64,000 bases of DNA from Amoebidium appalachense. Lineage: Eukaryota; Ichthyosporea. Under the pieces are notes generated by a model. That model saw nothing but the letters and a program-made list of their open reading frames with translations. It made no database searches and was not told the origin of the DNA. The translations under genes were made by a program, and so were the position numbers. The DNA lies in assembly GCA_963693365.1 (NCBI GenBank), contig CAVNZM010000010.1, positions 2,728,001 to 2,792,000 on the forward strand, in the 5' to 3' direction. Position 1 is the first letter of the stretch. Each line of letters begins with the position of its first letter. This document shows positions 12,404-26,534 of this stretch, one piece after another.

Positions 12404-13027
12404 ACATCACACACACAAACGCACGCGTGCCGGGACACACACACACACACATACGGGCACACACACATTTTCAAGGAAAACCATGAAACAGCACACAAGG
12501 ATGTGCACGCACATCATAGATTCTTCCCCTTCCCCTCAGGCACACGTTCGCAAGCATGCACACGCGCGCCCACCCACACACCCTGCACACACACACAGGC
12601 AGGTGTGTACACACATCTGCACACATGTACGGTTGTGTGCACACACACAGTTGCACCTTGCACAAGACACAAACATGCAGGCACAGATCCGCGAACAAGC
12701 ACTTGTACAAACACCGAAGCAAAGTGCACCTGTATGCGCATACACAAGTGCACACATGGACACTCACACATACACACTCCTTGCCTCTGATGTGCTGATA
12801 CACGCAAAAGCACGGCAATCCTCACGTCATTTCGCATGAAATCTAAGTATACGTGTGCACACGCAAACGAACAAATGTACACACATACACGCAAACATGC
12901 CCCCCCCCCCCCCCCCCCCCCCCACACACACACACGCACACACATGCACACACGCACACGCACACGCGCACACGTGCGACGTGCGCGCGCGCATACACAC
13001 ACACACACACACGCACGCACACACGCA

Positions 13028-13092
<65 letters not shown>

Positions 13093-14948
13093 ACACACAC
13101 GCGCGACACCACCCAAACACACACCCAAGCACGCATAATTAATCGATTCCGCACACAAGCACTTGATAGCTTTGTACACTACACACACACGCACGAACAC
13201 AAGCACATACTTTCCTATCCCCAAAGCTCCCTCCTCCCCATCCTGGACTGTTCCTTTAACCCCCCATCCCCCCCCCCCCCCCCCTGCACGCTTAAATTGT
13301 TTGATTTTAGATTTCCCACTTTTGTGACGTTTTGTTGATGCTCGTTGTTGTCTCCTCCATATTTTCAACCCTCTAACGCATACATCCCCCCCCCCCCACT
13401 CACACACACCCACACCCCCTCTCCCGTTATCTCTCCACCTGGCCTAGCTATGTCAAAAACCCTCTATGTCGTACACATGTGGCCTGGAGTGGTCTAAAGA
13501 CACACAGAATGTGCCCTCCCCCCCCCCCTCCACCCCTCGCCCTCCCCTCCCCCCCCCTCCCCCCCCTCCACCAGCCCCCCCTCCCCGCCCCCCCGGGGGC
13601 TCCCCTTCACCCTTTCCTGCACAAGTGAAGCCCCAAAAACGGAATGAGAAGTATAGGGGATAGGGCCCAGTGCTACCTAGAGGCATGGGGGCATGCAGGG
13701 CCACACTGACGCAACCCTGCACAGCTGGGCCAGGGCCCAACCCTGCTGGATGGGCGGCTGGAGGTGGCGCTGACGGGGTTTGAAAAGCACGACAGCGTGC
13801 GCAATCTGGAGCACTTCACGCTGTTCCGCATCTGCATGACCCATGGCCCCCACCAGTGGATGCTGGCCAAGCGCGAGGGTGATATCAGGGACCTGCACGA
13901 TGAGATAGCACGCCTGGCTGCACAGCAGCACCTGAGGGCCCCCGTAACCACCCCCCCCCTTGGAATCTTCACTGTTAATTCTTGGTACTGGATCTGCCTA
14001 TTCCCCTGCCTCTCCCCCCAGGGAAGCAGCAGTTACAAATATGGATGAATAGCCATTGATAGTATGTAAGGAAACAAAGAGATCCCACTTAACCTCTTCG
14101 GGCCGGGACTAATTGATTTGGCCGGCAGCCGGCCTGCTCTACAGCTCTAAACAACTCTATTGCGGCTCAAAATCGATAGGAAAAGGTCAAATAAAATTTT
14201 GAATGTCGACACTAATAAACTTACCTAAATACGTTTCTAAGTTGGGTTGGGGAAAATATCATTATTTCGTATACTTTTGTATCTGTTTCTGTGTTTCTGA
14301 AGTGACTATCTAAGGGAAATTTGCCGGTATGAACAGGTTAAGTGCCAAATATAGATACAATGCCATATACTCACACACAAACATATCCAACCTGTACCTG
14401 CAGGTAGCAGCCAAGCTGCCCAACCGGTTCCGGCTATGGCGGGCGCAGAGCATGGAGGGGCGCATGCACATGCTGCAGCAGTTCCTACAGGCAGTGGTCG
14501 ACACAAGGGATTTGCTGGACTGCCGCCCTGTCCAGAGGGTGCGCATGCACGTGCAAGAGGGGGGAGGGGGGAGGGGGGAGGGGGGAGAGGGGGATGGGGG
14601 GAGGGAGAGGGGGGGGGGAGGGGGGAGGGGGTGCTGATGGGGTGGGGGGCCTGCAGTTCTTTGGGATCAGCCGGTTTTCATTCATCAGTGAGGTGGGCTG
14701 CAAGGGGCGGGAGGGCCTTGTCAAGAAGAAGGGCGGGGGGCACAGGTTTAGGCTGTGGATCTACGACTGCTGCAGAATGACCACCAGCAGATGGGTAAGG
14801 CGGGATGGGGGAGGGGAGGGGGAGTGAGAATTCATGAGCTGACTGTTGGTCTCTTTCGGGCAGCAATGGCTGGTGCTCAAGGATTCGTTTCTGATGTACG
14901 TCAGCCCAGAGGTCGAGGAGATACGTGCCGTGCTGCTGTTTGACCCGT

Positions 14949-15008
<60 letters not shown>

Positions 15009-15036
15009 GTATGTGTGTGTGCGTGCGTGCGTGCGT

Positions 15037-15107
<71 letters not shown>

Positions 15108-15286
15108 TGTGCGCGTGCGTGCGTGCGTGCGTGCGTGCGTGTGTGCATGTACGTGCTCGTGCGCGTGTGCATGTGCGTGTGCGCGCGGGGGGGGAGGGGG
15201 GGGGCGGGGTTGATAGTGAGTTTGCCCACACATGCAGGGACGGATAGAGGGGAGATACTAAGGGGGTCCCTTATGTCCATGGAACG

Positions 15287-15377
<91 letters not shown>

Positions 15378-15937
15378 AGGGGGAGGGAGGTGGGAAGCAG
15401 GGGTGCCGGATACTGAGGGGCACAAGCAGCACGCTGCAGGTGTCAGCACACGAGGCCAGCCACCAGCTAGTGATCAGCAACGCATACAGGGACCTGACCG
15501 TGCGCACTAAGGAGAGGTATGTGGCCTGTACGGGCTGGCCGGGCTGGCTGGCTGGGTCGGTTGGGGCCTGTTCTGATTATGGAGCAGGTACCAGATGCAG
15601 GACTGGGTGGCAGCAATCAGCCAGGCCGCAACCAACAGCACATGGACCACACAGCACCCCCACGCCTCATTTGCTCCCGTGCGCCCCATGGCTTATGCTC
15701 ACTGGTACCAGGGGGGGGGGGGGGGGGGGGGGTAAGAAGAGAGTTTTGGGGCTGACCTTTAGGCCGTAGGTTTGTCGATGGGCGGGACTACTTTGCAGCC
15801 GTGTCAAGGGCCATTGAGCTAGCCCAGCAGGAGATATTCATTGCTGGTGGGTTGGCCGTGGATGTGTGTGCGTGCGTGTAAATGTGTGTGTGTGTGTGTG
15901 CGTGTATACATATGTGGGTCTGTGAGTATGTGGTCTG

Positions 15938-15975
<38 letters not shown>

Positions 15976-17039
15976 GGGGGGGGGAGGTCAGTGTGTGGAT
16001 CAGTGTTTGTGTGTCTGTTTGTGTGTTGTGTGTCTGTCTCTCTGTCAGTGTCTGTCTCTCTCTGTGTATGTGTGTTACTTATATGCCATGCAGACTGGTG
16101 GCTCAGCCCCGAGCTCTATCTGCGGCGGCCACCCTACCTCAATGAGGCACACCGTCTGGACCGCCTACTGGCTAAAAAGGCTGCAGAGGGCATCAAGGTG
16201 GGTGGGTGGGGGGGGTGGGGAGGGGGGGGGAAGGTGGGGAGGGAGTTGGGGTGGAGGGATGGGGATAAGGGGGAGGGGGAGAGACTGAGGTCAGATGGGG
16301 ATAAGGGGGAGGGGGTAAGCGTGGCGGTGGGGGTGATGGGGGAAGGGGGTAAGCGGAGGGGGAGGCAGAGAGGTTAGCCACAGCGGTTTCACGCCAGAAA
16401 GTGAGCAAGGGCCTAAGCTGTAAATTCGAGGCAGTAAGGCTTTTGGAATGGGGGCATGGCTCTTGTTGTGCTCTGTGAGCTGTATAGGGTACAGTTACAG
16501 CCGGCCCATGCTTGCAGTCACCAGGACGGGATACTGCAATAATTGCTTGTTCTTGCTGGGTGCTGGAAAAGGTGTTCTGGCTGACCTGCATCTCCTTTCC
16601 CCCCCACTCCATTTTGGGATGGGGGTGGCGTTACAGGTGTGGTAAGGGGGCTGGGGGGAGGGGGGAGGCGACTGGCGAGAAGGGGGGAAATTCTAAGGTG
16701 AATGCCATGTTGACTTTAAGGGGCATTTTTCCAGGTGTGTGTGGTGCTGTACAAGAACGTGGAGCTAGCCGTGGGCATCAACAGGTGAGGATGCATGAGT
16801 ATATGGGCGCATGGGCGCATGGTATGTGAGTGCATGGGGGCATGGGGCAGCAGGGGGTTGCTGACAGGGCGTGCAGTGTGTACAGCAAGCTGAAGCTGCG
16901 CATGGCAAACCCTAACATCAGCGTCCTGAGGCACCCAGACCACCCCCCGGATGGCGTGTGGCTGTGGGCTCACCATGAGAAGATCTGTGTTGTAGACCAG
17001 AAGTAGGGCACGTGTGTGTGTGTGCGTGTGTGTGTGTGT

Positions 17040-17109
<70 letters not shown>

Positions 17110-17217
17110 TGTGTGGGTGTGGGTGGGTGGGTGTGGGTGTGGGTGTGTATGTGTATGTGTGTGTGTGTGTGTGTGTGTCTGTGTGTGGAAGGGGGGGGGT
17201 TGGGGAGGCGTGAGTGT

Positions 17218-17248
<31 letters not shown>

Positions 17249-18897
17249 GGGGGGGGGTGCGTGTGTGTGTGCATGTGTGTGTGGGTGTGGGTTTGCAGGC
17301 TTGTGCCAAGTGTTTGTTGCGCGGGTCTGTGGGTGCATTGTGGCCATTGGCCATGCTGTTAGCACTGTTGGTTGCTGGGTCACAACAGAATGGGTGGAGG
17401 GAAAAAGCATGGGTCTCTGACAGCCATGAAAAAAACTGTTTATAGGTGCTTTTTTTATCTGGTTGCACAGCCAACTCAGCCCATTGTGCTGGTTGGTAGG
17501 TGTCTGATCACTGTTTGTTTGTCGTGCAATCCACACCTTGACCTCACACCATGTGCCTCTTGTATGCCTGTTTGTTTCTGCCATACTGTACTGATACTGC
17601 TGCAGGATTGCATTTATTGGGGGCCTGGACCTGTGCTTTGGCCGTGACGACACACCACGGCACGAGCTAGGCGATGTGTACTCGGAGGAGTATCCGGACC
17701 AGGAGAAGGTGGGGGGCATGGGGCCCGGGGGGGGGGGGGGGGGGGGGGGGGGGACAGGGACTGAATGGATTTGTGCAGAAGGGCAAGGAGACATCCAACA
17801 TCATGTTTAAGGGTGCGTGGCCCCCTGTGACGTCATGCTGCCTGCATGCATGCTCCCTGCCATGTCCCAATGTGACCTCACACATGCCCCTTGCAGTGAT
17901 CTCGGTTGAAGGCATGCCCGACCAGGTGCCCAAACCACCAGCACCCCCAGTCAGGCGCCGCCCAGGCACCACTAGAGAGGTAGGCGTGTGTGCATCTGGG
18001 GTGTATGGTGGTGTGTGTGCCTGCATCTGGGGTGTATGGTGGTGTGTGTGCATCTGGGGTGTATGGTGGTGTGTGTGCCTGCATCTGGGGTGTATGGTGG
18101 TGTGTGTGCCTGCATCTGGGGTGTATGGTGGTGTGTGTGCCTGCATCTGGGGTGTATGGTGGTGTGTGTGCCTGCATCTGGGGTGTATGGTGGTGTGTGT
18201 GCCTGCATCTGGGGTGTATGGTGGTGTGTGTGCCTGCATCTGGGGTGTATGGTGGTGTGTGTGCCTGCATCTGGGGTGTATGGTGGTGTGTGTGCATCTG
18301 GGGTGTATGGTGGTGTGTGTGCCTGTGGGGGTATTTGGTGGTGTGTGTGCCTGTGGGTGTGTGTGTGCCTGCCAGTGAGGGTGTTTGGTGGTGTGTGCGC
18401 CTGTTTTGGGGGGGTATTTGGTGTGTGTGTCTGCCTGTGGTAGTGTTTGGTGGTGTGTGTGCCTGCCTGCCTGTGAGGGTGTTAGTGGTGTGTGTGGCTG
18501 TAAGGGGGTATTTGGTGGGTGTGTGTGTCTGTCTGTGGGTTTATTTGGTGGTGCGTGTGTCTGCCTGTGGGAGTACTTCGAGCGCGTGTCCTGTGTGCCT
18601 GTGCTGGCTTGTGGGCATATATGTGTGTGTGTGTGTGTGGTGGGAATGGGCTGGCAGGTGTGCTGATAAGGGTTGGTCAGCGGTTTCGACACCTGGTGGA
18701 GAGCCGCATGTCACGTACGTATTCCCCCCCCCCCCCCCCCCCCCTCGCCAACCCCCCTCCCCCCCCCCCCCCCCCCCCCCCGCGGGGGTGTGGTGCCGTG
18801 GCTGACTGGCTTGATCAGGGGGCCAGTCGATGCCACCGAGGGAAGAGGAGCATGAGGAACATCCGACAGAGCATCGTGCTGCACGGGCCATGGCAGG

Positions 18898-18984
<87 letters not shown>

Positions 18985-19045
18985 TGTGTGTGTGTGTGTG
19001 GATGTGGTGCGTGTGTGCGTGCGTGCGTGCGTGTTGAATGTGTGT

Positions 19046-19117
<72 letters not shown>

Positions 19118-19360
19118 GCGTGTGCATGTGTGTGCGTATGTGCGCGTGATGTGTGTGTGTGTGTGTGTGGTGTGTGTGTGTATGTGTGTGTGTTTGGGTG
19201 TGTGTGTGTGTGTGTGTGTGGGGTGTGTGTGTTTGTGTGTATGTGGTATGTGTGTGTGCGGATTTGGTGTGTATGTGGTGTGTGTGTGTGTGTATGTGTG
19301 TGTGTGTGCGTGCGTGTGTGTGTGTGGTTGTGTGTGTGGGTTTGTATGCGGGTGCGCGTG

Positions 19361-19396
<36 letters not shown>

Positions 19397-20268
19397 TGAG
19401 TGTTGGATGCGTGTGTTTTGGATGTTGTGTGCGTGTTTGTGTGAGGAAGGGGGGAGGTGGGGGGGAATGGGGTTGTTGGAGTGGGAGTGAGGGAAGTGAA
19501 ATTCCACTCCAGAAATGCAGCTGGCAAGAGCAGAGGGGATGTCCGTTGACCATATTTGCAGGGGCCAAGGCACGGGCCATGGACAACTGGCGGAGGGTCA
19601 AAGAGAAGGTGGGGCTGGAGGAGGTGGGGGAGGATGAGGACGACCTGAGAGCAAACAAAGAGGCGGCAAAGTTAGATGATGATGTGCTGAGGGCACCAAC
19701 AGGTTCGTGGGATGTGTGTGGGTGTTTGTGGGGGGGGGGAGGGGGGGGGAGGGAGGGGGGGGAGAGGAGGAGGAGGGGGGGAGGGGGGGGGGGAGGGGGG
19801 GAAAGGGGTGAGGTGGGGGGGGGGGGGGGGGGGGGGGGAGAAGAGGGGAAGGGGCATGGCACAACCCCGGCATGGAGCACATGGATTTTGGTTCTGTTGG
19901 CAGTGGATATACCCTGGGTTCAAAACCCACGCACGGAGTGTTGGGGTGCAGGGCAGCGATCGCATGCCGAGGCCTTGCTGCGTGGTGGGGGGGGCAATGT
20001 GATGGCCTCCAGCGACCTGCTGCATGGCCTGCTGGACAGCCAGACGCTGGGCCCACGTGCCCTGTACTGAACCTCCCCACCCTCCCCCCGTCCCCGCCCT
20101 CCCCCCCCCCCCCCCCCCCCCCCCCCCCTCTCCCCCCCCCCTCCCCCCCCCCCCTCCCCCCGCCCCCCTTTCCCCCCCTCCCCCAGCATGTACACACCCG
20201 CTGCACTGCATGTTGCTGCTTGCTGAATGATTCCCTGCAAGTGTGTGCACGAGCAGAACACATGTGCT

Positions 20269-20352
<84 letters not shown>

Positions 20353-21397
20353 GCGGGCGGGGCAGGGGTGTGTGTGTGGGGGAGGGAGGCAGTCCTTTGC
20401 GCAGCAGCACACTATCAGGCCCATGTGTGTGCCAGGACCTAGCCATGGTACTGTGCACTGGTTCCACCATCGTGCCTGTTTCTGGGCTGCAAGCAGCCAC
20501 ACCATGCACTGACATGATATTTCAGGCGCCACACCCACACGGAGGGCACCTGGGGCAGCCACGGGAGCTCATTGGCCCGCACACGGTCCGATGGGCTGGG
20601 CCTGCAGACCCCTCAGCCCCGCAGCCTCTACAAGACACAGACGGCCCCAGCCCCCCAGGTGCAGGTGGGTGTGTGCTGGCTGGCTGGCATTAATTGCCGG
20701 GCACTGACTGTTTGGGCTGCAGCAGGCCTCCAGGCGCCACTCAATGGGCTCCATCCCCTCGGCCCGGCACCATGCTGCTGACAGCCAGGGCCAAAGACGG
20801 GCCAGTGGGGTGGAGGCTGGGGAGGGCACAGGCCACAGGGAGGAGGGCACACTGCACTCGGGGTCGATGTTTCTGAGGCAGAAGGCTCAGCAGCTGCGCC
20901 AGTGGATGAGGACCAGCGAGTGCGTGCTGGGGGGGGGGGCAGGCGGGGGTGGGGGGGGGGGGGGGTGAGAGGAGAAGGGGGGGAGGGGTTGATAGAGTAC
21001 TGAGTAGGTGGGGGCACAGGGGAGGGGGGAGGGAAACGGGGGGAGGGGGAGAGGTTTGAGGTTGATGAGGGTAGAGAGGTGCACGGGGGGGGGGGGGGGG
21101 GGGGGGGGGGGTTGGAGGGGGTTATCACCGACAAGGGCTTGCAGGGACACAGCAGGCACGCAGGAGCCAGGGCCCAGCACCCCACAGCCAGACGACAGAC
21201 GGGGCAGCCGGCCAGGGCCCATACCCGAGGAGGCCACCCAGCCCAGCCTGCACGCCAGCCAGCAGCAGCTGCCCACAGACTCATGGCTCTCGGAGGCTGC
21301 TGACGGCCCTGTCATAAGCTCTAACCGCAATAGCTGGGCACCACAAGACCAGAATAGGGAGGAGCACGAAGGTGTGTTGCGTGCGTGTGTGCGTGCA

Positions 21398-21469
<72 letters not shown>

Positions 21470-24400
21470 CTGCATTCTGTCCTTTTCTTCTTCTTCTCTC
21501 TTTCTCTTTCTTGTTTTTTTTGTTTTGGGGGGCAGAAGAGGGGGAAGCAGTGTCAGCTGACTGTTATATAGGCACAGCACGGCGCATGGTACGGCGGCTG
21601 TTCCGGCATGGGGAGGGGGAGGGGGAGGGCCAGCGGCCACTGGGCACCGCATCCATCGACCACCACCGGCTGAGGCTGGGGGCACCCATGGAGAGAAAGA
21701 ACAGCGCAGTGGGTGCGTGGCCTGGCCTTGCTGCATGCTAGCCTACCTAGATGCATGGTCACGAGGTGAAGAGGGATGGCCCGCAGCATGGGCCCAGTGC
21801 TGACTGGTGTCTAGACCTCAGCAAGCTGGATGCTGGGCGCAAGCATGCGGCCTACCACCTGCAGCTAGGCCCCAAGATGGTCGACGGGGTGCCCGTGCCC
21901 TATGACGGCAATAGCGTGCTGTTCAACAGCAGCCCTATGACCATGTATGCAGAGGGAGGAGGGGGGAGGAAGGGGGGTGCAGTGGTGTTGGGACACTGAC
22001 ATGGATGCAGATATCTGGACGAGGCTGTGAGCCAACTGGACACCATCACCGTTAGTGTCACCTCCACATGTCCAAGGGCAGGTGCGTGGGGGCCAGGGGG
22101 AGAGGGGTGGGGTGGGGTGGGGGTAGGGGGGGGAGGGGATTGGGGTGTGGGGGGAGGATGCTGAGTGTGTGGGTGGGCAGAGGATGTGGTGGTGTCTGGG
22201 CTGGTGACGCTGGGCCAGCTGGTGGTGGGCAAGGTGGCCATAGGGGAGGTGCAGCTGTGGAGGACAGTGGATGGCAGGCAGGTCCCGGCTGGGCTGATGA
22301 AGATCGAGTACACATACAACCAGGTGCGTTAAAGATAGCATGTAGGTGTTAAAGATAGTATACAACCAGGTATGTTGAAGATAGCTTGCAACTAGGTGGG
22401 GTAAGGATAGTATGCAACCAGGTGCGTTGAAGTAGCATGCAACTAGGTGTGTTGAAGAATATGCACACATGCTGCCACGTGCGTTAAAGTAGCATGCAAC
22501 TAGGTGTGTTGAAGAATATGCACACTTGCTGCCAGGTGCGTTATAGTAGCATGCAACCAGGTGTGTTGAAGAATATGCACACATGCTACCAGGTGCGTTA
22601 AAGATAGCATTTATCCAGGGGTGTTCAAGATGCACATGCAATCAGGTTTTTTAAAGATAGCATGGAACCAGGGGTGTTCAAGATGCGCATGCAATCAGGT
22701 GTGTTAAAGATAGCATGAAACCAGGGGTGTTCAAGATGCGCATGCAATCAGGTGTGTTAAAGTAGCATGCAACCAGGGGTGTTCAAGATGCACATGCAAT
22801 CAGGTGCGTTAAAGTAGCATGCAACCAGGGGTGTTCAAGATGCACATGCAATCAGTTGTGTTAAAGATAGCATGCAACCAGGGGTGTTCAAGATGCACAT
22901 GCAATCAGGTGCGTTAAAGATAGCATGCAAACAGGGGTGTTCAAGATGCACATGCAATCAGGTGTGTTAAAGTAGCATGCAACCAGGGGTGTTCAAGATG
23001 CACATGAAATCAGGTGTGTTAAAGATAGCATGCAACCAGGGGTGTTCAAGATGCACATGCAATCAGACGTGTTAAAGATAGCATGCAACCAGGGGTGTTC
23101 AAGATGCACATGCAATCAGGTGCGTTAAAGATAGCATGCAAACAGGGGTGTTCAAGATGCACATGCCATCAGGTGTGTTAAAGTAGCATGCAACCAGGGG
23201 TGTTCAAGATGCACATGAAATCAGGTGTGTTAAAGATAGCATGCAACCAGGGGTGTTCAAGATGCACATGCAATCAGGTGTGTTAAAGATAGCATGCAAC
23301 CAGGGGTGTTCAAGATGCACATGCAATTAGGTGTTTTAAAGATAGCATGCAACCAGGGGTGTTGAAGAATATGCAGACATGCAACCAGGTGCGTTAAAAA
23401 GCACACATACAACCAATGCAACCGGGTGCGTTCTAGATCCACATGTAATCTGGTGTGTTAAACTGTGTTATAAGGGCGCGCATTACAACAAAGGGCATTG
23501 AAGATTATAAGAGTGTACATGCTAGGTGTGTGAAATTAGAAATGCATTTGTGTCTGGACGTGTTAAAAAACATGCATGCAACCAGGTGTTACAAAAAAAG
23601 CATACATACAACCAGATGTGTTAAGGAGCATGCATGCAACCAGGGGTGTTACAAAAGCATACATACAACCAGGTGTGTTAAGGAGCATGCATGCAACCAG
23701 GTGTGTTAAAGAGCATACATACAACCAGGTGTGTTAAGGAGCATGCATGCAACCAGGTGTGTTAAAGAGCATACATACAACCAGGTGTGTTAAGGAGCAT
23801 GCATGCAACCAGGTGTGTTAAAAAAGCATACATACAACCAGGCGTGTTAAAGAGCATATATACAACCAGGTAAACATATGCACACAACCAATACCCACAT
23901 GGCCCTGGAATCACAGGAATGGGTGCTGACACAGGGCTGTGTTCACAGGGGCTCAAGCAGCACCCCACGTGGGTGGGCAAGGACTACTCCAACCCCTGCG
24001 TCAGAGACTTCTTTGCCCTCGACAGGCCCGACCAAGGTGCCTGTGCATGCGCAGTGTGTGTGTACTTGGAATGTCGGTGCAAGGGGGGGGTGGGTGGGTG
24101 GTGATGGTGGGGCATGTGTATTGGGGGGGGTGGGTGGGTGGTGATGGTGGGGCATGTGTATTGGGGGGGGAGGGTGGGTGGTGATGGTGGGGCATGTGTA
24201 TTGGGGGGGTGGGTGGGTGGTGATGGTGGGGCATGTGTATTGGGGGGGTGGGTGGGTGGTGATGGTGGGGCATGTGTATTGGAGGGGTGGGTGGGTGGTG
24301 ATTGTACCGGCAGGGGCTGACCTTTTGGCAGACTCGATTGACCGGTGGACCCAGCCGCGTATGCCGTGGCACGATGTGGGGCTGAGCCTGTACGGCCAGG

Positions 24401-24514
24401 CCGCTAGGGATGTGGCCCGCCACTTCATCGAGGTAGAAAAGGCCCTTCGGGGGGGAGGGGGGCTTTTGGGGGGGGTGGGGGAGAGTGGGAGGAGGACTTG
24501 AGGGGTGGTGTGCT

Positions 24515-24545
<31 letters not shown>

Positions 24546-25472
24546 TGGACTTGAGGGGTGGTGTGCTGAGGGGTGGGGGGGATCTATAGCGGTGGAACCA
24601 CGTCAAGGTGGTCAAGGCAAAGGAGGATCGCAGCATTCCATTCCTGCTGCCAAGAAAGGAGGTAATTATTATGGTCACCCCTGCATGGCAATTAGTGCCT
24701 GCCTGTGAACACATGCCCACACCCAGCACATACGAGTCAATTATACCAATCGCTCTACCCCACATGCCTGTGTGTGTGCCACCCACACCGTCAATTTAGC
24801 CGCTGGTTTCAAACAATTTTGTTTCTGACACAGTGCCAGCACTGACCCTCCCCCCCCCCCCCCCCCCCCCCCCCTCTCTCTCCCCCAGTTGCCTGACAGC
24901 ATGCCTACGCCACCACCCAGCCTGCAGATACCATATGTGCGGCTGCAGGCCCAGATCTTGAGATCCAGCGGCATGTGGTCCAACGGCATAGCCACAGAGC
25001 ACTCCATCATGGTAGTGCCCGGGCAAGGGGGAGGAGGAGAGGGGAAGGGGGGGTGGGGGGGAGGGGGGAAGGGGAGGGGGGAGGGGGGAGAGGAAGGGGG
25101 GGCATGTGGCTGACGGTTGCTGCAGAATGCCTACGTGCATGCCATAGGCACAGCCAAGCACTACATCTACATCGAGGTTGGTGCCCTCCTGCACCCCCTT
25201 ATAGTGCTTTCTGCTTGCTGGTGCATCTTCAACCCCGCTGCTCTTGCCTGTTGCCTGCTTGCATAAGTAACTCTACCATGCTCGTCTGTGATCAAGACGG
25301 GTTGGTTACCCACTCACTTTAAAGTGAAGCAGTATCTGAGTTGGGTTTCGTCGACAAGGTGAATGGGTCGAAACTTGGGCACTGTGGATGACTGGGGCAG
25401 TCAATAAGGTGTTGATTGCGCATATACTGGTTATGTGTGCTTTTTGTTCTGCATGGTGTTGTCCGTCGTATA

Positions 25473-25523
<51 letters not shown>

Positions 25524-25635
25524 AAAAAAAGAAAAAGAAAAAGAAAAGAAAAGAACGGAAAGGAAAAGAAAAGAAAAGAAAAGAAAAGAAAAGAAAAAGA
25601 GTCACGCACACAAGCTCTCTCTCTCTCACGCGCGT

Positions 25636-25709
<74 letters not shown>

Positions 25710-26018
25710 CCGGCAAGCCACTTTCTCATGTGTGGGGCACAGAACCAGTTTTTTGTGACGTCGCTTGCAGGCGAGGGTGTGCGCAACAAGATCGGGGATG
25801 CGCTGTATGAACGCATAGTGCGGGCCCACAGGGAGGGCCAGAGGTTCCGCGTCTACGTCATCATGCCCCTCATGCCCGCCTTTGAGGGTGCGTGATGGGC
25901 CCTGCCCTGGGGAGGGGGGGGGGGAGGGGGGGTACTGACTGGCAGCATGCAGGATCATTTGGCCCGGGAGGTACCTCGCTGCAGGTGGTCATGCACTGGC
26001 AGGTGAGTCATGCGGTGT

Positions 26019-26055
<37 letters not shown>

Positions 26056-26489
26056 CTGTGTGTGTGTGGGTTTGAAGGGGAGTAGGGGGGGGATGTGGAT
26101 GTGTGTTTGAAGCGGGGGGGGGAGGGGGGAGGGGGATGGGGCAGGAACTGAGTGATTTGGCTGCAGTATCTATCCATCAACAGAGGCCCCGACTCACTGC
26201 TGAAGAGGTGGGTGGGTGCTGGGGTGTGCCGTAGGGTGTTGGGGGGATGGGTTGTATGTGCATGGTCTGACTGTGGGTGCAGGCTGGAGCAAGCAGTGGG
26301 GGACTGGGGGCGCTACATCACATTCAACTGCCTGCAGAGGGCAGAGGAGCTACTGGGGTCACTGGTGGCCAACCAGGTCTACGTGCACACCAAGCTGGCC
26401 ATCATCGATGACGCCACGGTCATATGCGGCTCAGGTATCCAGCCCCCTATATGTCTCCCCCTTCCCGTGTGTGCTGGCCTGCCTCCCCG

Positions 26490-26534
<45 letters not shown>

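Noticed and set aside
17985-18345. Possible CRISPR-like array
   Set aside because: Units are contiguous without unique spacers, inside a eukaryotic intron; an ordinary minisatellite. The same holds for 22.3-23.9, 24.1, 50.4 and 52.3 kb.
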